Positions 7,399-16,768 of a stretch of 64,000 nucleotides of DNA are shown piece by piece; the first letter of the stretch is position 1, and every line of letters begins with the position of its first letter. This DNA is from Herbidospora sakaeratensis. Lineage in GTDB: Bacteria > Actinomycetota > Actinomycetes > Streptosporangiales > Streptosporangiaceae. The stretch lies in contig NZ_BBXC01000010.1 in NCBI RefSeq assembly GCF_001570525.1, positions 558,001 to 622,000 of the forward strand, given 5' to 3'. The notes beneath the pieces were generated by a model. It had not been told where the DNA came from, ran no database searches, and saw only the letters and a program-made list of their open reading frames with translations. The translations under genes and the position numbers were made by a program.

Positions 7399-9843
7399 GT
7401 GGCGAAGCTGACGTTGCCGCAGCTCGAACGGCATCTCTACGGGGCTGCCGACATTCTCCGCGGCAAGATGGACGCCTCGGAGTTCAAGGAGTACATCTTC
7501 GGGATGCTCTTCCTGAAGCGGGCGTCCGACCAGTTCGAGGTCATGCGCGCCGAGGTCATCGCCAAGCAGGTCGGCCTGGGCAAGACGGTCGAGGAGGCCG
7601 CACGGATCGCCGAGGCGCGCGGCTTCTATCGGGGCGACAAGTTCTACGTCCCGGCGATCGCCCGATGGGCTCACATCGAGGCCGAGTCACGCAAGAAGAA
7701 CGTCGGCGACCTGCTCAACAAGGCGCTGGGTGCCCTCGAAGAGGAGAACATCGACGCACTCGAAGGGGTGCTCGAACACATCGACTTCACCCGCCGTGTC
7801 GGGGCGTCGGCCGTCCCCGACAAGCGGCTGCAGCAGCTCATCGACCACTTCTCCAGGGTGCGGCTGCAGAACGAGGACTTCGAGTTCCCCGATCTGCTGG
7901 GGGCCGCCTACGAATATCTGATCGCCCAGTTCGCCGACTCCGCCGGTAAGAAGGGTGGTGAGTTCTACACGCCGCGTGGTGTGGTCCGCATGCTGGTCCG
8001 CCTGGTCAAGCCGATGCCGGGCATGGCCGTCTACGACCCGTGTTCCGGTTCGGGCGGCATGCTCATCCACGCCAAGGAGTACATCGACGAGCACGGGTTC
8101 GACTCGCGCGACCTGACCCTGGCCGGCCAGGAGAACAACGGCAGCACCTGGGCCGTGTCGAAGATGAACATGATCCTCCACGGGGTGCTCAACGCCCTGC
8201 TGGTGCACGGCGACACGCTGACCGACCCCGGGCACTTCGACGGCGGCGAGCTCACCCGCTTCGACCGGGTGCTCACCAACCCGCCCTTCTCGCTCAACTA
8301 CTCGTCAGACGAGATGAAGCACAAGGACCGGTTCGAGTTCGGCTACGCCCCGGAGACCGGGAAGAAGGCCGACCTCATGTTCGCCCAGCATGTGCTCGCC
8401 GTGCTCACCCCCGACGGGATCGGGGCGACGGTCATGCCCCACGGGGTGCTCTTCCGGGGTGGCAAGGAGCAGGAGATCCGCAAGGGGATCATCGAGGCAG
8501 ACCGACTCGAAGCCGTCATCGGGCTGGCGCCGAACCTCTTCTACGGCACCGGCATCCCCGCCTGTGTGCTGATCCTGCGTGGCACCGACCCCCGGCCGGC
8601 CGACCGGCGGAAGAAGGTGCTGTTCATCAACGCCGATCGGGAGTTCACCGCCGGCCGGGCCCAGAACTTCCTCGATCCGCAGCACGCCGAGAAGATCGTC
8701 AGCGCCTTCGAAGCCTTTGAGGACATCCCCGGGTTCGCCCGTGTCGTCGACCTCGCGGAGCTGCGCGACAACGACTTCAACCTCAACATCCGGCGCTACG
8801 TCGACAACACCCCGCCACCCGAGCCGCAGGACGTGCGCGCCCACCTCCACGGCGGGGTGCCGAAGGCTGAGGTCGAAGCCAAGGCGCCGCTGTTCGACGC
8901 GTTCGCCGTCGACCCCGTGACGCTGTTCGCCGAGCGCGACGCCGACTACTTCGACTTCCTCCCCGAAGGCTGGCAGGCCACGGCCGCCCGTCTGCCGGGG
9001 CTGGCCGCGCCGGCCGAGGCGCGGCTCGGTGCCGCGTTTTCTGACTGGTGGGTACGCCACAGCAAACGCATGATCGAACTTCCCGACACCCGGAAGGTCA
9101 TGGCGGTCCGCGCCGAGCTGCTCGACTCATTCGTGACCGAGCTGCTGCCGGTCGGCATGCTCGACCGGTTCGACCTGGCCGGCGTGGTAGCCGCCTGGTG
9201 GGGGGAGGCCCAATACGACATGAAGGCGCTCGGCCTCAACGGCTTCGAGGGCGTCGTCGAAGGCTGGCTCACCACCATCGAGTCGGCGTTCGCGCTCAAC
9301 GAAGACGACGCCGAATACTGGGACAAACAGAAGATCGCCGCCGAGAAGCGCAAGGCACGCGACCACCGCCTCGTCCCCGCCGTTATCCCCGACTACCTGG
9401 CCGAACTCGACGAGGCCGAGGCCGCCTACGCCGAACTGAACGCCGAACTCAAAGCGGCCACCGCCAAGCCCGCCGACGACGACGAAGAGGCCGACGAGCT
9501 CGCCGAAGACCAGCTCTCCGAAGCCGACCTCAAGGCCCTGAAGTCCCGAACTGCCGCCGCCCGCAAGAAGGTCTCCGCCCTGGAAGGCCACTGCTTGCCG
9601 CGCCTGCGCATGGCTGTCGGTGCGCTCGACGAGACCGCTCGCCGCGACCTGGTGCTGGAGGTGCTCCGGCTACAGCTCTCCACCCGTTTGATCTCCCGTA
9701 CGAATTCCGCTCGCCGCCTGCTGGAGGTCGCTTTCCGTGGCTGGGCTGACAAATACGCGGTGACCCTCCACGAGCTTGAAGCCCAGCGCGAAGCGGCCGC
9801 TGCCCGTCTCAACGGCTACCTGAAGGAGCTCGGTTATGCGTGA
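7399..9843 (+). CDS. hsdM: Type I restriction-modification methyltransferase subunit
   Basis: 814 residues. The N-terminal HsdM_N domain opens with [17 protein letters not shown]. The methylase domain has [12 protein letters not shown] motif [11 protein letters not shown] (about 211-220) and motif IV NPPF (294-297), all intact. The protein is longer than the usual 500-550 residues: from about residue 480 an acidic, coiled-coil-rich extension follows, with a DDDEEADE stretch near 694-702. It methylates adenine together with HsdS and forms the core of the HsdR2M2S complex. Its last codons overlap hsdS by eight bases. Start GTG at 7399, preceded by GAAGAAAGAAGGAG. Confidence 0.95.
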   Translation: MAKLTLPQLERHLYGAADILRGKMDASEFKEYIFGMLFLKRASDQFEVMRAEVIAKQVGLGKTVEEAARIAEARGFYRGDKFYVPAIARWAHIEAESRKKNVGDLLNKALGALEEENIDALEGVLEHIDFTRRVGASAVPDKRLQQLIDHFSRVRLQNEDFEFPDLLGAAYEYLIAQFADSAGKKGGEFYTPRGVVRMLVRLVKPMPGMAVYDPCSGSGGMLIHAKEYIDEHGFDSRDLTLAGQENNGSTWAVSKMNMILHGVLNALLVHGDTLTDPGHFDGGELTRFDRVLTNPPFSLNYSSDEMKHKDRFEFGYAPETGKKADLMFAQHVLAVLTPDGIGATVMPHGVLFRGGKEQEIRKGIIEADRLEAVIGLAPNLFYGTGIPACVLILRGTDPRPADRRKKVLFINADREFTAGRAQNFLDPQHAEKIVSAFEAFEDIPGFARVVDLAELRDNDFNLNIRRYVDNTPPPEPQDVRAHLHGGVPKAEVEAKAPLFDAFAVDPVTLFAERDADYFDFLPEGWQATAARLPGLAAPAEARLGAAFSDWWVRHSKRMIELPDTRKVMAVRAELLDSFVTELLPVGMLDRFDLAGVVAAWWGEAQYDMKALGLNGFEGVVEGWLTTIESAFALNEDDAEYWDKQKIAAEKRKARDHRLVPAVIPDYLAELDEAEAAYAELNAELKAATAKPADDDEEADELAEDQLSEADLKALKSRTAAARKKVSALEGHCLPRLRMAVGALDETARRDLVLEVLRLQLSTRLISRTNSARRLLEVAFRGWADKYAVTLHELEAQREAAAARLNGYLKELGYA

Positions 9844-11047
9844 CCTTCCACACGGCTGGCTGCGAGTCTTTTTGAAAGAAGTCACCGAGGAGCGGATGGA
9901 AAAAGTCGGCGCCCGTAAATCTATTACAGTTCTATCTTCGACCAAACATCACGGGCTCGTCCCGTCTGTCGAATATTTCAAGGGTCGCACCATTTATAGT
10001 GACGACCTTGCAAATTATAAGATCGTTAGACGTGGATGGTTTGCCTATGCAACCAATCATCTGGCCGAAGGATCTATTGGACTTCAGGAGAAACTTGAGG
10101 AGGCTTGCGTAAGCCCCATTTACACTGTGTTTTCGACCGGTGTGGGCGTAGATCCTTCATTTATGTTTCGAGCGCTTAAATCTCCGCGGCTCCTGGCCTC
10201 ATATGCAGTGCATGAACAGGCTTCGGTTGATCGTCGAGGTGCGATCCGTTATAAAGACTTCGGGAAAATTGAGATCGATCTCCCGTCTGAATGTGAACAG
10301 CGGCGGATCGCGGATATTCTCAACACTCTTGACCGGCGCGTTACTTCTATCGACCTGTCATTGGATAAGTTCACACTCATTCATGTCGGGCTGATTGACT
10401 ATCTATTGTCGTCTGTCGTTGCCGGGGAAACTCCGCTGAGGGTGCATCTGGCTCAGTCGCCCAAGAACGGGTATTCCCCTAAAGAGGTTGAGGGGTGGAC
10501 CGGTCTCCTTGCGCTGGGTCTCGGATGCCTCACATCCGGTGGCTTCCAGGCCCGTCAACTAAAAAACGTTCCCATGCGCGATGGGCGCAACAGATCGGCG
10601 CTCCTGTCGGATGGCGATCTGCTGATGAGTCGTGCAAATACGAGAGACCTCGTCGGGCTTGCGGGTATTTACAGCGGTGTCGGGGTGCCGTGTATCTATC
10701 CAGATCTCATCATGAAACTCAGCCCGGGTGGGACGTGCAGGGCTGAATATTTGGAGCTTCAACTGAGGAGCCATGGCCTTCGGCGCCAGATACAGGCGAT
10801 CGCACAGGGTACATCCGAAAGCATGGTAAAGATCAGCGGGTCATCGGTGCAAGATCTTATGGTCCGTATTCCATCGCTCGAAGAACAAGACCGCGTCCTG
10901 GGGGTCGCTCATGCGAGCAAGGCCGCTATCAGGCGCCTTGAAGAGGAGCGGAACCGCCTTCAGCTCCTCAAGCGAGGTCTCATGGAAGACCTGCTGACTG
11001 GCCGAGTTCGTGTAGCGCAGGCGGAAGCCATACTGGAAAGTCTTTGA
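9836..11047 (+). CDS. hsdS: Type I restriction-modification specificity subunit
   Basis: 403 residues with two target-recognition domains, each followed by a helical spacer ([19 protein letters not shown] near 158-176; [16 protein letters not shown] near 347-362), the standard HsdS layout. It sets the DNA sequence recognised by HsdM and HsdR. The first half (about 9870-10400) is clearly more AT-rich than hsdM and hsdR and uses codons rare in this genome, such as TTA/ATA-type third positions. This points to separate acquisition or recombination of the recognition domain, which is usual in hsdS genes. It overlaps the end of hsdM by eight bases. Confidence 0.93.
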   Translation: MRDLPHGWLRVFLKEVTEERMEKVGARKSITVLSSTKHHGLVPSVEYFKGRTIYSDDLANYKIVRRGWFAYATNHLAEGSIGLQEKLEEACVSPIYTVFSTGVGVDPSFMFRALKSPRLLASYAVHEQASVDRRGAIRYKDFGKIEIDLPSECEQRRIADILNTLDRRVTSIDLSLDKFTLIHVGLIDYLLSSVVAGETPLRVHLAQSPKNGYSPKEVEGWTGLLALGLGCLTSGGFQARQLKNVPMRDGRNRSALLSDGDLLMSRANTRDLVGLAGIYSGVGVPCIYPDLIMKLSPGGTCRAEYLELQLRSHGLRRQIQAIAQGTSESMVKISGSSVQDLMVRIPSLEEQDRVLGVAHASKAAIRRLEEERNRLQLLKRGLMEDLLTGRVRVAQAEAILESL

Positions 11048-11075
11048 TTGTGCATTTAGCGAGGGGAGTCGGCCG

Positions 11076-14000
11076 GTGACCGACTACGAATACGCACTCG
11101 TCGAGAAGCCGTTCATCGATCAGCTCGTCTCCATGGGGTGGCACCACCTTCAGGGCGCCACCCCCGAAGCCGTCATCCCGCTCAACCCCCGCATGTCCGA
11201 CCGCCGCACCTTCGACGAGACCATCCTCGAAGACCGGCTCCGTGACGCCATCGAGAAGATCAACGGCTCCTGGCTCGATGACCGCAAGCTCAGTCAGGCT
11301 GTCAACGCCCTCACGCGAATTCCCACGACCAATCTCCTCGAAGCCAACAAGAAGGTCACCGAGCTCCTCGTCAACGGCATCCCGGTCGACGACCCGGCGA
11401 CGGGCAAGTCGAGGATCGTGCACTACGTCGACTGGAAGACTCCAGAGAACAACGACTTCCTGGTCGTCAACCAGTTCAGGGTCGACATTCCGGGCACGGG
11501 CGGCCACAAGCAGATCGTCCCGGACATCGTGCTGTTCGTGAACGGCATTCCGCTGGTCGTCGTGGAGTGTAAGAAGACCACGGAGAGTGGCCTCGGCAAG
11601 GCGGTCGGCCAGATCCGGAAATACCGCGACAGCCGCACCGGCCTGTTCCGCCCGGTCCAGATGACGATCGCGACCAGCGGTGAAGACGCCAGGCTCGGCA
11701 CGTTCACCGCCAAGCTCGAACACTACGTGCCCTGGCGAGACCCGTACCCGCTGACGAAAGCGGCGTTAGCCGCGAAGCTCGACAAGGCCGAGGAGCAGCT
11801 CAGCAAACAGGAAGTCCTCGTCGCGGGTGTGCTGGAGCCGGTCAACCTGCTTAACATCGTCCACAACTTCGTCACGTTCATGACCACCGACGACGGCGTC
11901 AACATCAAGGCGGCGCCGCGCTACCAGCAGTTCCGCGCCGTCGAGCGGACCGTCGAACGGTTACGCACCGGCAAGCCGGGACAGCGGGGCGGCATCGTCT
12001 GGCACACCCAGGGCTCGGGCAAGAGCCTCACGATGACCTTCCTGGTCAGGCGGCTGCGCTCACTCAACGCGCTGTCGCATTACAAGGTCGTCGTGGTCAC
12101 CGACCGCACCCAGCTCCAGACCCAGCTCAGCGAGACGATGGCGCTGAGCAACGAGAAGGTCGACGTCGCCAGAAACACCGCCCGCGCCCGGACGCTGCTC
12201 GGCAAGACGGGCCCCGGCCTGGTCTTCGTGATGATCCAGAAGAACCAGAGTGGCCAGCCGACAGACCGCATGGAACTGGGCGAGATCAACACCGACGACT
12301 CGATCGTGGTCCTGATCGACGAGGTGCACCGCTCCCACACCGCCGCGCTGGGCGCCAACCTGCGGCAGGCGATGCCGAACGCGGCCCGGATCGGCTTCAC
12401 CGGCACCCCGATCATGACGAAGAAGGGCCGGCGCGACACCAGCGTCGAGCTGTTCGGCCCGTTCATCGACACCTACCGGCTCCGCGAGGCGGAGGAGGAC
12501 CAGGTGATCGTGCCCATCCTCTACGAAGGCATCAAGGTCAAGGGCGCGCTCCAGGACGGCCAGGACATGGACGACCTCTTCGAAGAGGAGTTCGAGGAGC
12601 TGACCGACGAGGAACGCCGCACCCTCCAGACCCGCTGGGCGACCAAGGGCAACGTGTCGGCGGCCCGCAAACTGGTCGACGTCAAGGCCAAGCACATGCT
12701 GCGCCACTACGTCGACAAGGTGCTCCCCGAAGGCTTCAAGGCGCAGGTCGTGGCCCATGACCGGGAGACGACCGTGCGCTACCGGGAAGCTCTCATGGAG
12801 GCGCGCGACGAGCTCGTCCGAGACATCGAGAAGCTACCGGCCCACTTGCTCGACCGGGATCCGGCGGAGCTGCGGCCGCGCCAGGCCCAGTTGGTCAAGG
12901 CGGCCAGGCAGCTCGACCTGCTGAAGCGGATCGACTTCGTACCGGTGATCTCGAAGGGCGACACCGAGCACGAGAACCGCTACGAGGAGTGGACCGACGA
13001 GGCCAGGCAGAAGACCCGGATCGAGGGCTTCGTCAGGCCGTTCGGTGAGAACGACATCGCGTTCGTCATCGTGAAGTCGATGCTGCTCACCGGCTTCGAC
13101 GCACCGATCGAGCAGGTGATGTACCTCGACCGGAAACTGGAGATGCACGACCTGCTCCAGGCCGTCGCCCGGGTCAACCGCACAGCCGACAACAAGCCGT
13201 TCGGCTACGTCGTCGACTATCGGGGCGTCGCGCAGAACCTCGTGGACGCGCTGAGGGTCTACGCCGACGAGGAGTTCGAGGCAGGCGAGGCCGCCGACGT
13301 CTCCGGCGCGCTGCGTGACCTGAAGACCGAGATCGCCAAGCTGGAGCCGCGCTGCCGTCGGCTCCGGACCATGTTCCGCGACTACACCGACATCGAGGGC
13401 TGCGTCCAGGAACTGGCCGACCCGGAGTTGCGTGACCGATTCGGTGTCGAGCTGGCCCGCTTCGTCCGGACGGTCAACACGGTGCTGCCCGAACCGGCGG
13501 CCTCGCCCTACCTGGCGGACGCCAAGCACTTCTCGGTCATCCGGCTCACCGCCGGTCGCCGCTACCGCGTTGACGGCGGCGAGTTCGATCCCGGTGCGTA
13601 CGGGCAGAAGATCAAGTTATTGATCGACGAACACGTGACCTCACTCGGCGTCGAGCAGCAGTTGCCACCGATCGCACTGACGGCGGCCAACTTCGCCGCC
13701 AAGGTCGAGGCGATGACCGGCGGCTCCCGGGCGAAGGCGTCGGAGATGGAGAACGCCCTGCGCCACCACATCACCGTCAATGCTGGCCAGGACCCGGCCC
13801 GCTACCAACTGCTGAGCGAGCGGCTCGAACAGATCCTCGTCGAGCTGAAGGACGACTGGGACGCCCAGTTGCTCGCGTTCAAGGACCTGATCGCCGAGGT
13901 GGTCGACGACGGGCGCGACAACCCCCACGGGTTCAGCCCGGCCGAGTTCGCCCTCTACGGCCTGCTCCTGCAGGAGTTCGCGACCTCTGACGATGACGTA

Positions 14001-14228
14001 CACGACCCGAAGTTCGTCGACACCGCCAGGGCGATCATCCGGCTCGCGAGCGGCACCATCCACCGGCACGGATTCTGGGACAAACGGCCCGACGTCGCCG
14101 ACTTCCGCAACGAGATCTTCGAGGTCCTGGTGGCCGCCGACCTCGATGACATCGCCCGGCTGGAGACGGTGGCCGACAAAGCGCGCGATGCGGTCAGGGA
14201 GAACCGCGTGACCATTCCCAGGGCCTAA
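11076..14228 (+). CDS. hsdR: Type I restriction endonuclease subunit R
   Basis: 1050 residues. The N-terminal PD-(D/E)XK nuclease has PDIVLF (about 148) and VVECKK (about 162-167). A superfamily 2 translocase follows, with Walker A HTQGSGKS (about 310), DEVH (about 414) and the GFTGTP motif, then the C-terminal helicase lobe (LLTGFDAP, AVARVNR) and a helical domain. All key residues are present, so it should translocate DNA with ATP and cut at a distance. It begins 28 bases after hsdS at a GTG preceded by GAGGGGAG, in the same operon. Confidence 0.95.
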   Translation: MTDYEYALVEKPFIDQLVSMGWHHLQGATPEAVIPLNPRMSDRRTFDETILEDRLRDAIEKINGSWLDDRKLSQAVNALTRIPTTNLLEANKKVTELLVNGIPVDDPATGKSRIVHYVDWKTPENNDFLVVNQFRVDIPGTGGHKQIVPDIVLFVNGIPLVVVECKKTTESGLGKAVGQIRKYRDSRTGLFRPVQMTIATSGEDARLGTFTAKLEHYVPWRDPYPLTKAALAAKLDKAEEQLSKQEVLVAGVLEPVNLLNIVHNFVTFMTTDDGVNIKAAPRYQQFRAVERTVERLRTGKPGQRGGIVWHTQGSGKSLTMTFLVRRLRSLNALSHYKVVVVTDRTQLQTQLSETMALSNEKVDVARNTARARTLLGKTGPGLVFVMIQKNQSGQPTDRMELGEINTDDSIVVLIDEVHRSHTAALGANLRQAMPNAARIGFTGTPIMTKKGRRDTSVELFGPFIDTYRLREAEEDQVIVPILYEGIKVKGALQDGQDMDDLFEEEFEELTDEERRTLQTRWATKGNVSAARKLVDVKAKHMLRHYVDKVLPEGFKAQVVAHDRETTVRYREALMEARDELVRDIEKLPAHLLDRDPAELRPRQAQLVKAARQLDLLKRIDFVPVISKGDTEHENRYEEWTDEARQKTRIEGFVRPFGENDIAFVIVKSMLLTGFDAPIEQVMYLDRKLEMHDLLQAVARVNRTADNKPFGYVVDYRGVAQNLVDALRVYADEEFEAGEAADVSGALRDLKTEIAKLEPRCRRLRTMFRDYTDIEGCVQELADPELRDRFGVELARFVRTVNTVLPEPAASPYLADAKHFSVIRLTAGRRYRVDGGEFDPGAYGQKIKLLIDEHVTSLGVEQQLPPIALTAANFAAKVEAMTGGSRAKASEMENALRHHITVNAGQDPARYQLLSERLEQILVELKDDWDAQLLAFKDLIAEVVDDGRDNPHGFSPAEFALYGLLLQEFATSDDDVHDPKFVDTARAIIRLASGTIHRHGFWDKRPDVADFRNEIFEVLVAADLDDIARLETVADKARDAVRENRVTIPRA

Positions 14229-14235
14229 CCCTGGC

Positions 14236-14952
14236 ATGCTGATGACCGTGAGTGATATACCCGGCGTCCTGCGCGTCGGCGACCTTGAGGTCGCCGTCTC
14301 GGTGAGCGACCGGCGCAAGAGCGTCCGTCTGACCGTCGAGCGAGACTCCTCCATCACCGCGGTCGTGCCCTCACAGGTGTCGAAGGCCGAACTGGTCAAG
14401 ATGGTGGAGGCCAAGCGGCCGTGGCTGTACGGAAAGCTGGCCGAGAAGCGTGACCTGGGCCGTGCGGCCCCGGCCAAGGAATATGTCACCGGCGAGGGCT
14501 TCCGTTACCTGGGGCGGTCCCATCGGCTTCGGGTGGTCGACGAGGGCGAGGTGCGGCTGATCCGGGGGAGGCTGGAGCTGCCCCGGGGCGGGGGCGCCAG
14601 GGAACTGGTCGGCTGGTATAGGCGGGTGGGGGAGCCCTGGCTGGCCAAGCGGGTGCGGCCATGGGCCGACCGCCTCGGAGTCGAGCCGAGTGGGCTGACG
14701 GTCCGGCCGCTCGGCTACCGGTGGGGGTCGTGTTCGCGCGGCGGCCGGGTGAACATCCACTGGGCGGCCATGCAGCTGCCGCCCAGTCTGATCGACTACG
14801 TGCTCGTCCATGAGCTCGCGCATCTGCGCCAGCCAGATCACAGCGCCGCGTTCTGGGAGATCGTCGAGCGGGCGATGCCGCTTCACGACGGCTACCGTGA
14901 CCGGCTCCGCCGTACTGGAAATGATCTGTGGTTGCCGGAGGAGGGGCGCTAG
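14236..14952 (+). CDS. YgjP-like (DUF45) zinc metallopeptidase-fold protein
   Basis: 238 residues. The C-terminal part has the HELAH zinc motif (about 191-195) followed by the family's RLRR end, and GYRWGSC upstream, the signature of the YgjP/DUF45 (M48-related) family. These genes are often found inside type I restriction loci, though their role there is not settled. It begins seven bases after hsdR and ends two bases before the next methylase. ATGs at 14236 and 14242 and a GTG at 14248 are all possible starts; none has a strong ribosome binding site, which suggests coupling to hsdR. Confidence 0.85.
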   Translation: MLMTVSDIPGVLRVGDLEVAVSVSDRRKSVRLTVERDSSITAVVPSQVSKAELVKMVEAKRPWLYGKLAEKRDLGRAAPAKEYVTGEGFRYLGRSHRLRVVDEGEVRLIRGRLELPRGGGARELVGWYRRVGEPWLAKRVRPWADRLGVEPSGLTVRPLGYRWGSCSRGGRVNIHWAAMQLPPSLIDYVLVHELAHLRQPDHSAAFWEIVERAMPLHDGYRDRLRRTGNDLWLPEEGR

Positions 14953-14954
14953 AC

Positions 14955-16754
14955 ATGTCAGAGGACGTTCTGGTCAGCGCCGCCGACATCGCCCGGCTGG
15001 CAGACGTCGGCCGTGCTGCGGTGAGCAACTGGCGCAAGCGGTTCGACGACTTCCCGCAGCCTGCGGGTGGGACCGCCTCCAGCCCGGCCTTTCTGCTGGC
15101 CGATGTCGAATGCTGGTTGCGGGCCCATGACCGATATGTCGAGGTGTCGCCGCTGGAGCGGCTCTGGCAGCGGCTGCGCAGCAGCACCGACGATCTGCGG
15201 CTCGGCGAGGTGGTGGCCGACACCGGCGCCGTGCTCCTGGGTGAGAAGACCGAGCTCGACCTGGCCCTGGTGGCGGAGATAGAACGCGTCGGGCAGGCCG
15301 ATGGGGTGCTCGCGGCCTTCGACGGGATCTGTGGACGCTACGCCGACCTGCATTCGCGCCGACTGCTCGCCACACCGTTGCCGGTGGCGCGACTGATGGC
15401 CGCGATCGGCTCTGTCGCCGGTGGCACCGTGCTGGATCCGGCGTGCGGGACTGGCACCCTCCTCCTGGCCTCACACGGTGGTGCGGTGTACGGCCAGGAG
15501 ATGAACGATGGCTTTTCCCGGCTGACGGACATCCGACTCCGGCTTCACGGCTATCAGGCGCGTGTTGAGGTGGGTGACTCCCTCCGGTCCGACGCCTTCG
15601 GCGGGATACAGTTCGACGCTGTTGTCTGTAGCCCGCCGTTCAGCGAGCGGAACTGGGGATACGACGAACTGGCGAGTGATCCCCGCTGGGAGTTCGGGTT
15701 GCCGCCGAGGGGCGAGTCCGAGCTTGCCTGGGTGCAGCACTGCCTGGCCCACGTCCGGCCCGGTGGGCATGCTGTGGTCATGATGCCCGCCGCTGCCACC
15801 AGTCGGAGGCCGGGGCGGAGAGTGCGCGGAAACCTGCTCCGCGCGGGTGTGCTGCGCGCGATCATCAGCCTGTTCCCTGGCGCCGCCCCCGCCTCCAGTG
15901 CGGCGCCCGACCTGTGGGTCCTACGCCAGCCGGCCGACGCCGACGAACCCCCCTCCGATGTGCTGATGGTCGGCGCGGGCGAAGATCTGGGCCTGGCAGA
16001 GACGGCGTGGCGGGCCTACAACGCCAAGACGGAACTGCCGGAGAACAGCCGGGTCGTGCGGATCATCGATCTGCTCGACGAGGAGATCGACCTGACGACG
16101 AGCCACCGGACCGTCGTCCAGGAGCCGTCAGCGGGGTACTTCACGATGCGCGACCGGTTGGCCTCGGTCGTGGAGCGGCTGACGGTCCCGGGGGTCGTCG
16201 GAGGGCCGCGTCGGGAGCCCGTCATGACCACGCTCGGCGAGCTGACCCGGGCCGGTGTCGTCGCCGTTCTCCAGGGTCCGCTGAATCTGGCCGACGACGG
16301 TGAGCTGCCCGTGCTGACGGCCAAGGACTTCATGCACAACCGGGAGCCGACCGGCCGTACCGGAGAGTCCGCCGGGCTGGTGCGGGTGGTCGAGGGCGAT
16401 GTCGTCGCCTCGCTGCTTGCGGCCAGTGGCCCGATGCCGACGGTGATGACGACCGCGGGTGCGGTGCTCGGGCCCCAACTGCTGCTTTTCCGCGCTGACC
16501 CCGACCGGCTCGACCCCCACTTCCTGGCCGGTTGCCTGCGGGCCGAATCCGGGCGTGCCGGTTCGGGCGTGCGGCTCGACCCGCGCCGGGCGTCACTGCC
16601 GAGACTGCCGATCGGAGAACAGCGCCGCTATGGCAGGGCCTTCGCCGATCTGCTCGCCCTTGAGGAAACGACAAGATCGCTGATCAAGATCAGCGATAGC
16701 CTGGTCGCCGCCGGTATCGGCGGGCTCCTCGACGGGAGCCTGATACCCGAATGA
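14955..16754 (+). CDS. N6-adenine DNA methylase fused to a specificity-like domain, N-terminal helix-turn-helix (module 2)
   Basis: 599 residues with the same architecture as the protein at 3542-5530: helix-turn-helix (IARLADVGRAAVSNWRKR, about 12-29), methylase domain with motif I DPACGTG (about 161) and motif IV SPPF (226-229), then an HsdS-like recognition region ending LPRLPIGEQRRYG. Here motif IV keeps the aromatic residue, so this copy is probably catalytic. The ATG at 14955 follows GGAGGAGGGG; the frame also extends upstream to 14928 inside the preceding gene, which I reject as the start. It overlaps the kinase gene's upstream ATG by four bases. A self-contained modification enzyme with its own specificity and no nuclease partner in the same chain. 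Confidence 0.85.
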   Translation: MSEDVLVSAADIARLADVGRAAVSNWRKRFDDFPQPAGGTASSPAFLLADVECWLRAHDRYVEVSPLERLWQRLRSSTDDLRLGEVVADTGAVLLGEKTELDLALVAEIERVGQADGVLAAFDGICGRYADLHSRRLLATPLPVARLMAAIGSVAGGTVLDPACGTGTLLLASHGGAVYGQEMNDGFSRLTDIRLRLHGYQARVEVGDSLRSDAFGGIQFDAVVCSPPFSERNWGYDELASDPRWEFGLPPRGESELAWVQHCLAHVRPGGHAVVMMPAAATSRRPGRRVRGNLLRAGVLRAIISLFPGAAPASSAAPDLWVLRQPADADEPPSDVLMVGAGEDLGLAETAWRAYNAKTELPENSRVVRIIDLLDEEIDLTTSHRTVVQEPSAGYFTMRDRLASVVERLTVPGVVGGPRREPVMTTLGELTRAGVVAVLQGPLNLADDGELPVLTAKDFMHNREPTGRTGESAGLVRVVEGDVVASLLAASGPMPTVMTTAGAVLGPQLLLFRADPDRLDPHFLAGCLRAESGRAGSGVRLDPRRASLPRLPIGEQRRYGRAFADLLALEETTRSLIKISDSLVAAGIGGLLDGSLIPE

Positions 16755-16768
16755 CCCAGGAGGCTGTC

